Shown here in pieces: positions 28,626-37,780 of a DNA stretch of 64,000 nucleotides. The first letter of the stretch is position 1, and every line of letters starts with the position of its first letter. The stretch lies in the NCBI RefSeq assembly GCF_000372725.1, contig NW_005200774.1, positions 51,069 through 115,068 on the forward strand. Direction: 5' to 3'. Position numbers and translations under genes: made by a program. The notes under the pieces were generated by a model. That model did not search any database, was not told the DNA's origin, and saw only the letters and a program-made list of their open reading frames with translations. The stretch is from Emiliania huxleyi CCMP1516 (taxonomy: Eukaryota; Haptophyta; Isochrysidales; Noelaerhabdaceae).

Positions 28626-29362
28626 ACTCTACGTGGCTGGGTTCACAGCCTTGTTATTGAGAAGAAAATACCTCCTATGGCGCTGTGCGCTGGCCTGGCG
28701 ATTGGAAAATGATGGGAACACTTGACATTGTAGCCCTGGCCGGTGCGCGTGCTCAGTTGAAGTTCCGGAGTAAAAATTCGAACGCGTTCTCTCACGGTGA
28801 CCAACAAATGTCCACCTCAGAGGCACCTCCGGAGGCAGGCCGCCGCACGCCGGCGACACAGCTCCAAGCTGTCGAACTGACCCGCAGCTCCTCTCAGAGC
28901 GGGAACTGTGACGAAAGTTGACTGAGGCGGTTGTCAGGAACCATCATACGGATCACATGGTGGCTCTCTCATGACGGGAGACCGCCCGACCACTCCTGGG
29001 TGGCACTGCCACCGGTGTCGCTCGACGTCCTGTCGACAGCGTGCCGACAGCGACACAGACCATGTGGGACGCGTCGAGTATCGACCTCTACTGCTTACCC
29101 AGCCTTCGAGTGTATCCTGGCTGTGGCCCCACACCCACTGGTGTCCATCTCAGAGACCGCAGGAGGTCATGAGGGTCGATGGGAGTGCCAACCCCACAAA
29201 ATGTGCCTAAAAACCCAGCCGATGTATGTTCAACGTTGCAACAATGAAAAAGTGTGTGACTATTACAGACTAAATCTAAAAGTTCGCAAGAAAAGCCTCC
29301 GATTCTCAAACGGGGCTAAAATTCAACCTAGCCGCCCGCCGCACACTCTCACCCGTCACGTT
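28626..29362. other. Intergenic, no gene seen
   Basis: About 740 bp of moderate GC with no supported frame. The A-rich stretch 29240-29340 abuts the TTC4-like gene's 3' end. Confidence 0.45.
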
Positions 29363-31462
29363 TCAGGCCGCGCCGCCAGTGCGGAGAAATTCTCGCTCGA
29401 AAGCGGAGCGCCGCACGACGACGTGCACGATGGGCACGCCTGGCACGGTGTAGCCCTCGGCGCACAGGGCGGCGAGCTGCGGCAGCAGAGCCGTCGAGGC
29501 GTCGAGGCGCCGGCAAGTGCCGACGCCAGCCTCGCCGTCGGCGTCGAGGACGAGGTAGGGCTGCAGCGCCGGCGCGGCGTACTTTCTCTCGGTGTCCCAC
29601 GGCGGGGAGCGCTCGGCGGCTTCGCCGAACATCTCCTCGAGGTGGTCGGCGAGGCGCTCCCCCTCTGCCACGTCCTGGATGAAGTCGGACATCGACGCCT
29701 CCGGGTAGAGGAGCAGCACCGGAGAGTGCAGCTCTGCCGCGGCAGAGTCGTACCACAGACGAGCACCAGCGTGCTCGCCGACGCACTGCTGCCGCAACCC
29801 CTCGTCGAGAAACTCTCCCACCGCGAGCCCCCGCGCGCGCAGCGCCGCCGCCAGCTCCTCCTCCATGGCGGCGCGCGCCGCGGCAGCCACCCTCTTCGCC
29901 TCCTCTGCCGCCTCGCGCGCCGCAATCTCGCTCGCGACCGAACGCAGCTCCGCCGCCTCCGACTCGCCGCCGCCGCCGCAGAGCCGCAGCCCCTCCTCGC
30001 TCAGCGCCTTTGCCTCCGCCAGCAGGCCGAGCCGCAGCGCCGCCGCGGCCCCGCGCCGCGCAGCCTTGACCTGCGACGCCGCCGCCAAGGCGCGAGAGCC
30101 ACTGTCTGCCCCTCCGGCAGCGCTGCAGGAGGCCGCTCCCCCCTCGGCCCCGGCCGCCGCGGCCGCGGCCGCCGCGCATCCCTCTGGCTCCGCCCTCGCC
30201 TCGTGCTCCGCCCTCACCGCGAGCGCCTCCTTCGCGTCGTCGAGCGCGCGCCTCCAGTTCCTGAGCGAGGTGTGCGCCGCCGCGCGGTTGGCGAGCAGCG
30301 TCGCGCGCAGCCTCGCGTCGCGCGGCCTCTCGGCGAGACCTTCGCTGTACCGCTCCACCGCGAAGGAGGCGGCGTGCGGCTCGCGGGAGCGCATCGCCTC
30401 GTTCCCCTTTGCCTTCTGCCGCTCGGCCCGCTCCTCCGGCGTCGTCTTGAGCGACTCGAGCGCCGCGAGCATGTCGGAGTCCTCAAACGGGTTCGCACCG
30501 TCCGACGACTCGCCGACCGCCGACGCGCCGCACGCGTCTGGCCCGTCCGCCCCGCCGCCGCCGCCGCCGCCCGCCGCCTTTTGCGCGGCGGCGGCCTCCT
30601 CCGCCTCTCGCTCCGCCTCCTCCTCCGCCTCAGGCCCGAGCGGGTAGAGGGGGACGTAGAAGGCCGAGACGTGGAGCAGGAAGCCGCAGGTGGCGAGGAC
30701 CGTCTCGGAGGAGAGCGAGGCGAAGTAGCGGAACTGGTCGCGCGTGAGGCCTATCGGACACGTCCAGGACGTGTCTGCGGCATGTCGGCGAAGCAGCGGA
30801 ACTGGTCGCGCCCGACCGCCTCGGAGCTGCTGGTCCGACGAGGGCGGCGCGGCGAGCACGCGGCGGACGGCCGCCGGGTCGAGCTGCTTGAGCTCGAGGT
30901 TCGCCTGCGGGGCGGAGAAGGCGATGGGGGGGGCGCGGCGGGGCGGGGCCGCCGCCGCGCACGCGCTGCGCGCCTCGAGCACGGTCTGAAACTCTGCCGG
31001 CGAGAGGAGGCCGTCGCCATCCAAGTCAAAGACGGCAAAGGCAAAGGGGAGCGCCTCCCGCAGAGTCCGCGAGTGCAGCTGCGCGTAGCCGCGGACAAAG
31101 GCGGAGAAGCTGACAGCCTCGGCGCCGCTGGCGATGACGCGGCTGACGGAGCGGCAGAGCAGGTCCGAGTGCACGCCGAGGCTTCGCACGACCTCGGCGA
31201 GAGCACCGACGCTCATGGTGCTGGTCTCGTCGACGGCGGCAAAGAAGGGGCGCGAGCGCTCGCACCTGCGATCGAGCGTGACGGCGGGCACGCGTGAGTG
31301 CGGCGATAGGGGCCGAGGCGAGCGAGGAGGCCGAGGCCACCACATCGCGTGAAAGCGCTCGAGCAGCTCACGCGGCAGCCGCGTCTCCTCCGAGAGATCG
31401 CCGCAGAGGAGCCGGCGGCTCGTGGCGTCGTCGTAGGCGGAATAATTCTTGGCGGCGGCCAT
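29363..31462 (-). CDS. EF-hand / TTC4 (Cns1)-type Hsp90 co-chaperone
   Basis: The start at 31462 (MAAAKNYSAYDDATSRRLLC) is preferred over a longer frame. Unspliced it gives 699 aa. FDLDGDGLLSPAEFQ is a canonical EF-hand loop, preceded by a degenerate one (FAAVDETSTMSVGALAEVVR). TPR repeats follow (EERAERQKAKGNEAMRSREP, LLANRAAAHTSLRNWRRALD, DAKEALAV). The C-terminus (VLLLYPEASMSDFIQDV, WDTERKYAAPALQPYLVL) is the TTC4/Cns1 wheel domain. TTC4/Cns1 binds Hsp90/Hsp70 C-termini in the cytosol. A calcium-binding N-terminus is not usual for it, and implies Ca-regulated chaperoning. One intron (30751-30816) is certain in design; another near 31272-31345 is likely. Confidence 0.75.
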   Translation of the reverse strand: MAAAKNYSAYDDATSRRLLCGDLSEETRLPRELLERFHAMWWPRPPRSPRPLSPHSRVPAVTLDRRCERSRPFFAAVDETSTMSVGALAEVVRSLGVHSDLLCRSVSRVIASGAEAVSFSAFVRGYAQLHSRTLREALPFAFAVFDLDGDGLLSPAEFQTVLEARSACAAAAPPRRAPPIAFSAPQANLELKQLDPAAVRRVLAAPPSSDQQLRGGRARPVPLLRRHAADTSWTCPIGLTRDQFRYFASLSSETVLATCGFLLHVSAFYVPLYPLGPEAEEEAEREAEEAAAAQKAAGGGGGGGADGPDACGASAVGESSDGANPFEDSDMLAALESLKTTPEERAERQKAKGNEAMRSREPHAASFAVERYSEGLAERPRDARLRATLLANRAAAHTSLRNWRRALDDAKEALAVRAEHEARAEPEGCAAAAAAAAGAEGGAASCSAAGGADSGSRALAAASQVKAARRGAAAALRLGLLAEAKALSEEGLRLCGGGGESEAAELRSVASEIAAREAAEEAKRVAAAARAAMEEELAAALRARGLAVGEFLDEGLRQQCVGEHAGARLWYDSAAAELHSPVLLLYPEASMSDFIQDVAEGERLADHLEEMFGEAAERSPPWDTERKYAAPALQPYLVLDADGEAGVGTCRRLDASTALLPQLAALCAEGYTVPGVPIVHVVVRRSAFEREFLRTGGAA
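30751..30816 (-). mobile_element. Introner-like intron, ACGTGTCC family (TTC4-like gene)
   Basis: A 66-nt GT-AG intron. GCGCGACCAGTTCCGCT...CTTCGCC appears on both sides of an insert reading GCAGACACGTCCTGGACGTG, TCCGATAG. Splicing gives LRG-GLTRDQFRYFASL. The 3' end GTCCGATAG is the same as in the SRAP gene's element. Confidence 0.75.
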
Positions 31463-32043
31463 AAAGAAGGGGGCAGTGGCGAGACAGCTGTCCCGGGGCT
31501 GAGAGGGACGCGTGGACGTCGCGGGCGCGCAATTTTCTCGTTGCACCCGCGAGAAGAAAGCGGCCGCGCGTCCGAGCCTGGCTGTTCGGCAGGCGGCGGC
31601 GGCGTCGCAGGACGAGGCAGATGAGAGTGAGACGAGAGTGGGACGACTGCGAGGTGGATCGCATGAAGGTTGCAGCGAGAATCGGCGGGGGGACTGCGAA
31701 GGGAGATAGAAAGAGGCAGACGACCAAGGGTTAGGGTGGGCGACGGCTAGCACCACACTCCTCTCCTTAAAATCCCTGTGTGGTGGCGGCGTGCCGTCCT
31801 CCCATCCCTCCCCGTTTTCTGTTTTCTTTCTTTTTTGTGGCGCGAATGCGAAATTCTTTTTCCGGTGTACCTGTGTTAGTGCCAGTGTGCGCCAGTCCCG
31901 TGCCTAGTGTCATGCGAGCGCGTTAGTTCGCCGAATTCTTTTTCTTTTCCACTTCTCTGGCACGCCGCACTCACGCGCACTCGCACGCCGCACTGTGGCC
32001 ACACTCGCACGCCGCAGCAACGCAGCAACGCTGAACCTCAGCC
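31463..32043. promoter_or_regulatory. Divergent promoter of TTC4-like and ABCF genes
   Basis: 580 bp between two divergent genes. T-rich stretches (GTTTTCTGTTTTCTTTCTTT near 31810, TTCTTTTTCTTTTCCACTTC near 31938) and a CACGCCGCACT repeat (31961-32010) precede the ABCF start. Confidence 0.4.
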
Positions 32044-33791
32044 ATGCCGTCCGCGCGAGACACGGCATCGACCCTCCTCGCGGGACTGGATGAGGACGTG
32101 CTCGACTATCTCGTGACGATGCTGGAGGGCGACGAGGAGCAGGAGGCGATGGAGGCGACCGTCGCCGAGTTTTTGCTGTCGACCGAGCACGTCGCCACCG
32201 AAGAGGAGGCGACTGCCAAGTGCCGGGAGCTTTTTGCGGCGCTGTCATGCGCGGGAGCCGCCGACGCGGCGGAGACGGCCGCGGCGCCCGAACCTGAGCT
32301 CAAGGTGCTCGAGCAAAAGACGAGCATCGCCGAGTCGGACTCGCACCTCTTCCGGGACGTGTCCAAGGACGAGCTCGGCGGCCGCCTGGTCGACCTGGAT
32401 GAGGCGCTTGAGGTGCGAAGGAAGCGCAAGGCGCGGCAGGAGGCCGAGCTGAGGGCAGTCCGCGCGGCGCACAGCCGCGTCCTGGCGCAGCGAGCGGCGG
32501 AGGACGCCGCGCTTGCGGCGGCGACGACGGCGGCGGTGGAGCTGCGGGCGAAGCAGGGCGCGTACACGGGCGCGGTCGAGGCGAAGCCCTTCTCGCTGCC
32601 CAACCCGGGCGGCGGGAGGGACCTGCTCGAGAAGGCGCGAGAGGCAGCCGAGAGGCAGCCGAGAGGCAGCCGAGAGGCAGCCGAGACGCAGCCGAGATGC
32701 AGCCGAGACGCAGCCGAGACGCAGCCGAGACGCAGCCGAGATGTAGACACGGGAGGGGCCGGCGCGAGACGGCGTCCTTCACACGCGACTCACTGGACTC
32801 GTGAGCGGAGAAGGCGTCCTTCACGCTGGTGCGCGGCCGGATCTACGCGCTCATCGGCCGGAACGGGAAGGGCAAGTCGACGCTGCTGCGCGCGCTCGCA
32901 TCGCGGCTGGTGGGCGACATCCCGCCCGCGCTGACGGTGCACTACGTCTCGCAGGAGGTGCTAATTAAGAATCTAATTACGAATTGATAATGAATAGGTG
33001 CACTACGTCTCGCAGGAGGTGCAGCTCGGCGAGGAGCGGCTCGGCTGGACGCCGGCGCAGGTGGCGGCCAACGCCTCAAGAGTCGGCCGCCCGCGCGTCT
33101 GTCCGTGACGCGTCCACGACACGTCCCTTCCTTAGGCGGTGGTGCACGCAGACGTCGAGCGCAGGCTGCGGCGCCGGCGGGTCGAGCAGCCATGTCCACG
33201 CCACGTCGGCTGACCAGTGTCCCTCTCGTCTCCCCTGCAGGCTGCTGCTCGCCGAGGCAGAGGAGCTGGAGGCACTCGAGCTGGCGGCCGCGGCGTCGGA
33301 CGAGCAGGCAGCTGCTGGAGGCGCGGCAGGCGGGCGCGGCCGTGCGTCCCTGACGCGTCCGCGACACGTCCCCTGCAGACGGGCCGGCTGCAGGAGGTGC
33401 GCTCGCGGCTCGAGCTCATCGAGGCGCCCGCGAGATCTAGCCGAGATCTAGCCGAGATCTAGCCGAGGTCTAGCCGAGGTATGTCTCACTGCTCGAGCGC
33501 ATCGAGGCGCGACGCCGCCGAGGAGGGCTTGAGTCTCGGCCGCACCTCGGCCGCACCTCGGCCGCACCTCGGCCGCACCTCGTCTAGGCGCACACCGCCG
33601 AGGAGCGCGCCACGTCCTTGCTCACCAACTTGGGCTTCTCGGCCGAGCTGCGCGCGAGGAGGATGGAGGCGCTCTCCGGCGGGTGGCGCGTGCGGACGGC
33701 CCTCGCCGCGGCGATCTTCGCGAGGCCCGACTTGCTGCTGCTCGAGTCAGCGGCGCACGGCGCCTCTTCACAGCTGCAGCTGTGAACAGGC

Positions 33792-33829
<38 letters not shown>

Positions 33830-35431
33830 TCGATCGGTGCTCCTGCTCTCGCCCCGCCGCGAGGAGAGGCGGCGCCCCCCCCTGTGAGCTTCCCTCCCCT
33901 CCCCCCCCTTTCCTCCCCTGTGAGCAGGCGCGGTGCTGTGGCTCGCGAGGGAGCTCTCCACCTCGCCGACGTGGCAGCAGCGGATGGCGGTCGTCGTCTC
34001 GCACGACCGCGTCTTCCTCGACGAGGCGGCCACCCCGCACAACCTCTCGCAACCAAGTCCCGCACTTCTTCTCTCGGCCCACCTCGGCCCCTGGCTCACC
34101 TCGGCTCACCTCGGCTCACCTCGGCTCACCTCGCCCGACGAGGTTGCGACCGACACGCTGCACGTGAGCGGGGCGGCGCGCCAGCTGACGCAGAGCCGCG
34201 GAAACTACTCTGGTTGGGCGAAGCGGCGCGCGCAGCAGCAGCTGACGCACGAGCGGGAGATGGAGTCGAAGCGGCGGATGATCGCGGAGCTGCGCGCGTT
34301 CAAGCCGCTCGGCTCGACGCCAAAGCAGATGAAGATCTTCAAGTCGAAGGAGAAGATGGCCGACAAGCTCGAGGAGGAGGAGCGGATCGCCACCCGCCGC
34401 CCCACACACCCACCGGACACGTGCTGCTACACCACCCTCCGTCGACACCCCCCTCCGATGACACGCCTGCTGGTTGACACTTCGGGCCCGCGCCGCTGAC
34501 CTGTCCTACACCTCTCCTACACCTCTCCTGGAACCTCCCCGCAGGCGCGCGAGCTGGACGAGCAGGCCGCCTCACTGACCGAGGACGCGGAGCTTCCCCT
34601 CTCGCTCAAGGCTGGCGGCGAGGTGTCGGGCTTCCTCGTGCAGGTCAAGGGCGTGTCCTTTGGCTACCCGGGCTCGGCGGCACCCCTCTTCTCCGGCGTC
34701 GAGATGGGCATCGACGCTCGCTCGCGGATCGTGCTGCTCGGCGAGAACGGCAACGGAAAGACGACGCGCGCGTCCAAGCTGCTGCTGGGCAGCCTCGCCT
34801 CACACACTTCTCTTGATTGCGCCATTCTTGTTTAGGCTCGTCAAGCTGCTGCTGGGCGACCTCGCCCCGACGGCGGGCGAGGTGGGGCGGCTTCCGACTA
34901 GCCTCCGCACGACTCGAGCTCCTCACCACTCGGCCTCTCTTGCTTCTCCAGGTGGTGAGTGCGGGCGGCGTCCGCATCGCCCTGGTCAACCAGCACCACG
35001 CCGACCAGATCGACCTCACGCTCTCGCCGCTGCAGTTCCTGATGGAGCGCTTCCCGGGCGACGGCTCGTACGCGCACGAGCAGGCGCTCCGCTCGCACCT
35101 CTCCGGCTGCGGCGTCACCTCCGAGATGATGACGCTCCCCTCCTCGGCGCTGAGCGGAGGGCAGCGCTCGCGTGTCGCCCTCGCCGCCGTCTCGTACACG
35201 CAGCCGCACATCATCGTCCTCGACGAGCCGACAAACAACCTCGACCTCGAGTCCGTCGCCGCGCTGGCCGACTGCCTCGACAGCTTCGAGGGCGGGGTCG
35301 TGCTCGTGTCGCACGACCAGTACTTTGTGGGCCGCGTCGCCAAGGAGGTGTGGCTCGTCGACAAGGGGTCCGTCCGCCGCCTCCCCTCCTTTGACGTGTA
35401 CCGCACGCAGCAGCTCAACAAGCTCAAGTAG
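32044..35431 (+). CDS. ABCF3: ABCF3/GCN20-type soluble ABC ATPase, about 13 exons
   Basis: Exons placed: 32044-32634, 32814-32936, 32998-33060, 33136-33164, 33241-33307, 33379-33423, 33588-33724, 33790-33836, 33928-34025, 34143-about 34382, about 34545-34764, then two more to 35431. The N-terminal helical region (LDEDVLDYLVTMLEGDEEQE) fits GCN20/ABCF3. ABC1: GRNGKGKST, GGWRVRTALAAAIFARPDLL, LDEPTNHL, VSHDRVFL. The inter-domain linker is RGNYSGWAKRRAQQQ. ABC2: GENGNGKTT+LVKLLLGDL, SALSGGQRSRVALA, IIVLDEPTNNLDLES, LVSHDQYF. ABCF3/GCN20 acts on ribosomes in translation control. Nearly every intron carries a satellite or a duplicated exon end, which makes this gene the richest example of the intron elements. 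Confidence 0.88.
32635..32813 (+). repeat. Satellite intron, CCGAGA-core family (ABCF intron 1)
   Basis: A 179-nt GC-AG intron. About ten units of GAGGCAGCCGA grading into GACGCAGCCGA, then a duplicated GGCGTCCTTCAC shared with the next exon. The AAG-GCG motif stands at both splice ends. Confidence 0.85.
32937..32997 (+). mobile_element. Introner-like intron, AT-rich family (ABCF intron 2)
   Basis: A 61-nt GT-AG intron. GTGCACTACGTCTCGCAGGA plus GGTGC is repeated exactly on both sides of the insert TAATTAAGAATCTAATTACG..GAATAG. Confidence 0.88.
33061..33378 (+). mobile_element. Three ACGTGTCC-family introns in ABCF
   Basis: Introns 33061-33135, 33165-33240 and 33308-33378 carry TGACGCGTCCACGACACGTC, CCACGCCACGTCGGCTGACC and TGACGCGTCCGCGACACGTC, each ending in a pyrimidine stretch and AG. 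The first and third share the sequence TGACGCGTCC-CGACACGTCCC. Confidence 0.75.
33424..33587 (+). mobile_element. Nested duplication-flanked intron (ABCF)
   Basis: Two successive insertions. CTCGAGCTCATCGAG-GCG is copied as CTCGAGCGCATCGAG-GCG after a (GAGATCTAGCC)n block. GCGCGACGCCGCCGAGGAG is then copied as GCGCACACCGCCGAGGAG after a (CGGCCGCACCT)n block. Removing everything between the first GAG and the last TAG restores LELIE-AHTAEERATSLL. Confidence 0.75.
33725..33789 (+). mobile_element. Introner-like intron, palindromic family (ABCF)
   Basis: A 65-nt GC-AG intron. GGCCCGACTTGCTGCTGCTC is duplicated around an insert whose end holds the perfect palindrome TTCACAGCTGCAGCTGTGAA followed by CAG. 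Homologous core in the P450 intron 20299-20366. Confidence 0.85.
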
Positions 35432-35787
35432 AGCCGGGGGAGTGTGCGTGCGGCACCGGTGTGTGTGATATAGATCGTCTCAGAGGTCCCGGCGCACACC
35501 TCTGAGGTGAGAGGTGACTGTGTGGCGAGCTGGCGAGCGTCCGTGCGCCGGACCGTGGCTCTCGGAGAGGGGCCCGAGCGCCCGACACACCGCGCCGCAG
35601 AGGGAGAGAGAGAGAAAGGGATGTCAGTACTACACCCCCTTTGGCACGCAGGAACATCGGCTTTGGCGTTAAAAAATAACCAAGTGTTTCGGTTGCGCGG
35701 GATCGCGTAAACACTGACAGTGTGGTTTGCGACGGGTGCGCAGCTTGTAGCGTGACGATTCGAAGTGGCCGCGCTGCCACACGTACC
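35432..35787. other. Intergenic, no gene seen
   Basis: 356 bp between convergent genes. No repeat or RNA gene recognised. Confidence 0.45.
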
Positions 35788-36192
35788 CTACTCCTCCATC
35801 TCGTACTGGATGGCGGCTCGCGTACCAGGCTCAATGATGGGCTTGATGCAGTCGTTGATCACTTCGATGTGGGCCTCGTGAGTCTCGTACACCTCGTAGG
35901 CTTCTTTAGTATCGAATGTCGGCGCCCAGGAGCAAGAGCGGTTCTTCCCGGCTGGGTGAGCTGCGAGCGCAGGCGGCCGGTAGAGGGTGTGAGCGCATGA
36001 CGTGGTGGGGCCGACGGGCCGGCTACGGCGCGCACTCTGCCCGCCCTTCAGCTTCAGGTCGAATCCTAGCTCGAACGATTTGATCTCCGGGATCTTGCTC
36101 TTCAGCCCCGCTAGCCCTGTCTTCAGTGTCGAGATCTGTGCTTCTGTCGTGCCCTCTTTGATGCCAAACATGACGATGTGCCTGACTGGCAT
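35788..36192 (-). CDS. Stress-responsive Dabb (A/B barrel) domain protein
   Basis: Exons 36192-36036 and 35951-35788 join in frame to 106 aa. The start at 36192 gives MPVRHIVMFGIKEGTTEAQI, the standard beta-1 of Dabb proteins (V-x-H-x-V-x-F). LKTGLAGLKSKIPEIKSFEL and FDTKEAYEVYETHEAHIEVI follow, with the conserved Y...H..H pattern, and KPIIE near the end. Dabb proteins are small dimeric barrels induced by stress; some act as polyketide cyclases. The upstream frame (MPMYVEKEIPAGFFL) may be 5' UTR. The intron is 84 nt, GT-AG. Confidence 0.8.
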   Translation of the reverse strand: MPVRHIVMFGIKEGTTEAQISTLKTGLAGLKSKIPEIKSFELGFDLKLKGGQSARRSRPVGPTTSCAHTLYRPPALAAHPAGKNRSCSWAPTFDTKEAYEVYETHEAHIEVINDCIKPIIEPGTRAAIQYEMEE

Positions 36193-36526
36193 GGCGAGCG
36201 CTGTCGCAAGCGTTGTCAGCTGCTGCGCGTCGTGCGCCGCTTCGCGCGAGAGAAAAAAACCCGCGGGGATTTCTTTCTCCACGTACATGGGCAATTACAT
36301 GTACAGCCGAAATTTCAACCTTGGGACAGCCCCACGCGCCCCCCCCCCTCCTCCGGGGCGCCAAATCCTGCGCCCGCTTGCGAGCGAGATTTTTACCAAT
36401 ACCTTAAAGAGAGATTACAGGCGGGTAAGGTCCGTTAGCGGGAGATCGGCGGGAGCGGCGCACGTTTCGAATTCGGCGGGCGTTTCGAATTTGTCGACGG
36501 ACCGTTTCAGGTCGCTGCGCTCCCGT
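36193..36526. other. Intergenic between Dabb gene and the following ORF
   Basis: Open in the plus frame but without protein-like content. It contains CGAATTCGGCGGGCGTTTCGAATTTGTCGACGG-like short repeats near 36465-36500, broken here for length. Confidence 0.4.
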
Positions 36527-37378
36527 ATGAGCGAGGCTGCCGACGCTGCCATGATTGAGGCTGCCGACGCCGACGGGCGGCTGCGCGACGACCCGCTGAC
36601 GGACCGCCCCGTGGACGCGGCAGCGGCGGCAGAGCGAGAGAGATCGGCGAAGGCGGCCAAGCTTGCTGCGCAGACCGCCAACGCGATGGTCGCCGTGCGG
36701 GGGCAGCTCAAGTTGCGGGGACAGGCAGCGGACAAGGCCGCGCACGACGCCAACGCAGAGGCGGGAGCGCCGGTGAAAGCGTCGTCTATGATGGTCGAAC
36801 GAGTGTTCACCGCCCGCCTCGACGGTCCGGACAGGTACATGGTGGCTCGACGAAAGGAGCGAAAGACGGCCGCCGGGGCTGGCACTGCCGTCGAGGTGGT
36901 GGCGGGGTTGGAGAAGATGGCGAACTCCGCCGTCACGATGGTGCAGAGAGAAGGCGCCGACGGCATCACGGTGACTGCGGAGCACAAGGCGCTGCTGGAT
37001 GACGTGGCGTTGGAGCAGGGTCGCAAGGCGATCGTGGCGAGGGTGGCGTCAAATTACCGCCAGCACACGGCGTGGCTGGCGTCTTTTGCGACGTTTGTGC
37101 AGTGCTTTTACCCGTGTGGATGGCGGCACAACCCGCCGCTCGACGGAAGCGAGGGCGCAGGGACAGCTATCGACACGCGGCTGGTGGCGCTATACTTGGC
37201 GATGGTGGCAAACAGGCTGGTGCCGTTGGGAGGGTTTGTGTGCGACCATGTGGACGGGACAGCATCGTTTGCAGCGAAGGGGAGGAAGGCGGCGCACACC
37301 AAGGGCGCGGAGGCAGGGGAGCGGTACTATGGCATGGCGTACGTGAAGACCTTCCTCGACAATACCAAACAACTCTAA
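36527..37378 (+). CDS. Unassigned ORF, possibly from a recombinase-type element
   Basis: From 36527, 283 aa. The first 120 residues are Ala-rich and helical (MSEAADAAMIEAADADGRLR ... AAERERSAKAAKLAAQTANA). The second half looks globular: QGRKAIVARVASNYRQHTAW, LASFATFVQCFYPCGWRHNP, DTRLVALYLAMVANRLVPLG, AYVKTFLDNTKQL. Helix-rich text with Y-R-x-H-x-x-W-x-x-F resembles N-terminal SAM-like domains of tyrosine recombinases (DIRS or Crypton elements), which often stand alone after an exon break. The catalytic domain is not seen. Repeats begin right at its 3' end, consistent with a mobile element, but this remains inference. Confidence 0.5.
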   Translation: MSEAADAAMIEAADADGRLRDDPLTDRPVDAAAAAERERSAKAAKLAAQTANAMVAVRGQLKLRGQAADKAAHDANAEAGAPVKASSMMVERVFTARLDGPDRYMVARRKERKTAAGAGTAVEVVAGLEKMANSAVTMVQREGADGITVTAEHKALLDDVALEQGRKAIVARVASNYRQHTAWLASFATFVQCFYPCGWRHNPPLDGSEGAGTAIDTRLVALYLAMVANRLVPLGGFVCDHVDGTASFAAKGRKAAHTKGAEAGERYYGMAYVKTFLDNTKQL

Positions 37379-37780
37379 CACACTCACACGTCATTCAATA
37401 CCAAACAACTCTAACACTCACACGTCATTTGGGGCCTGGAGCCCCTGCAAAATGATGTTTATGGAGGTTTAAAGTTTGCGGGGGGGGGGACAGCTTTGGG
37501 CGGTCGACTTCAATTTGGGGGGGTTTACGACGGTTTTGGGGATCCTGCCGACGCGGCCCTGTTCACGCGCGCGCGAGACGTGCAGACAGGGTTGCCAGGT
37601 GAGAGCGAATGGCGCGGTTCACGCTCGACAATACCAAACAACTCTAACACACTCACACGTCATTCAATACCAAACAACTCTAACACTCACACGTCATTTG
37701 GGGCCTGGAGCCCTGTTCACGCGCGCGCGAGACGTGCAGACAGGGTTGCCAGGTGAGAGCGAATGGCGCGGTTCACGCCT
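37361..37780. repeat. Duplicated block downstream of the element-like ORF
   Basis: CAATACCAAACAACTCTAAC followed by ACTCACACGTCATT occurs four times in two pairs (37361-37430, 37625-37700). GAGACGTGCAGACAGGGTTG with flanks occurs at about 37572 and 37730. The whole block of about 265 bp is thus partly duplicated. Confidence 0.85.

Noticed and set aside
28931..31297. Plus-strand frame of 788 aa
   Set aside because: Arg-rich shadow of the TTC4-like gene, which has conserved TPR and EF-hand motifs on the minus strand.
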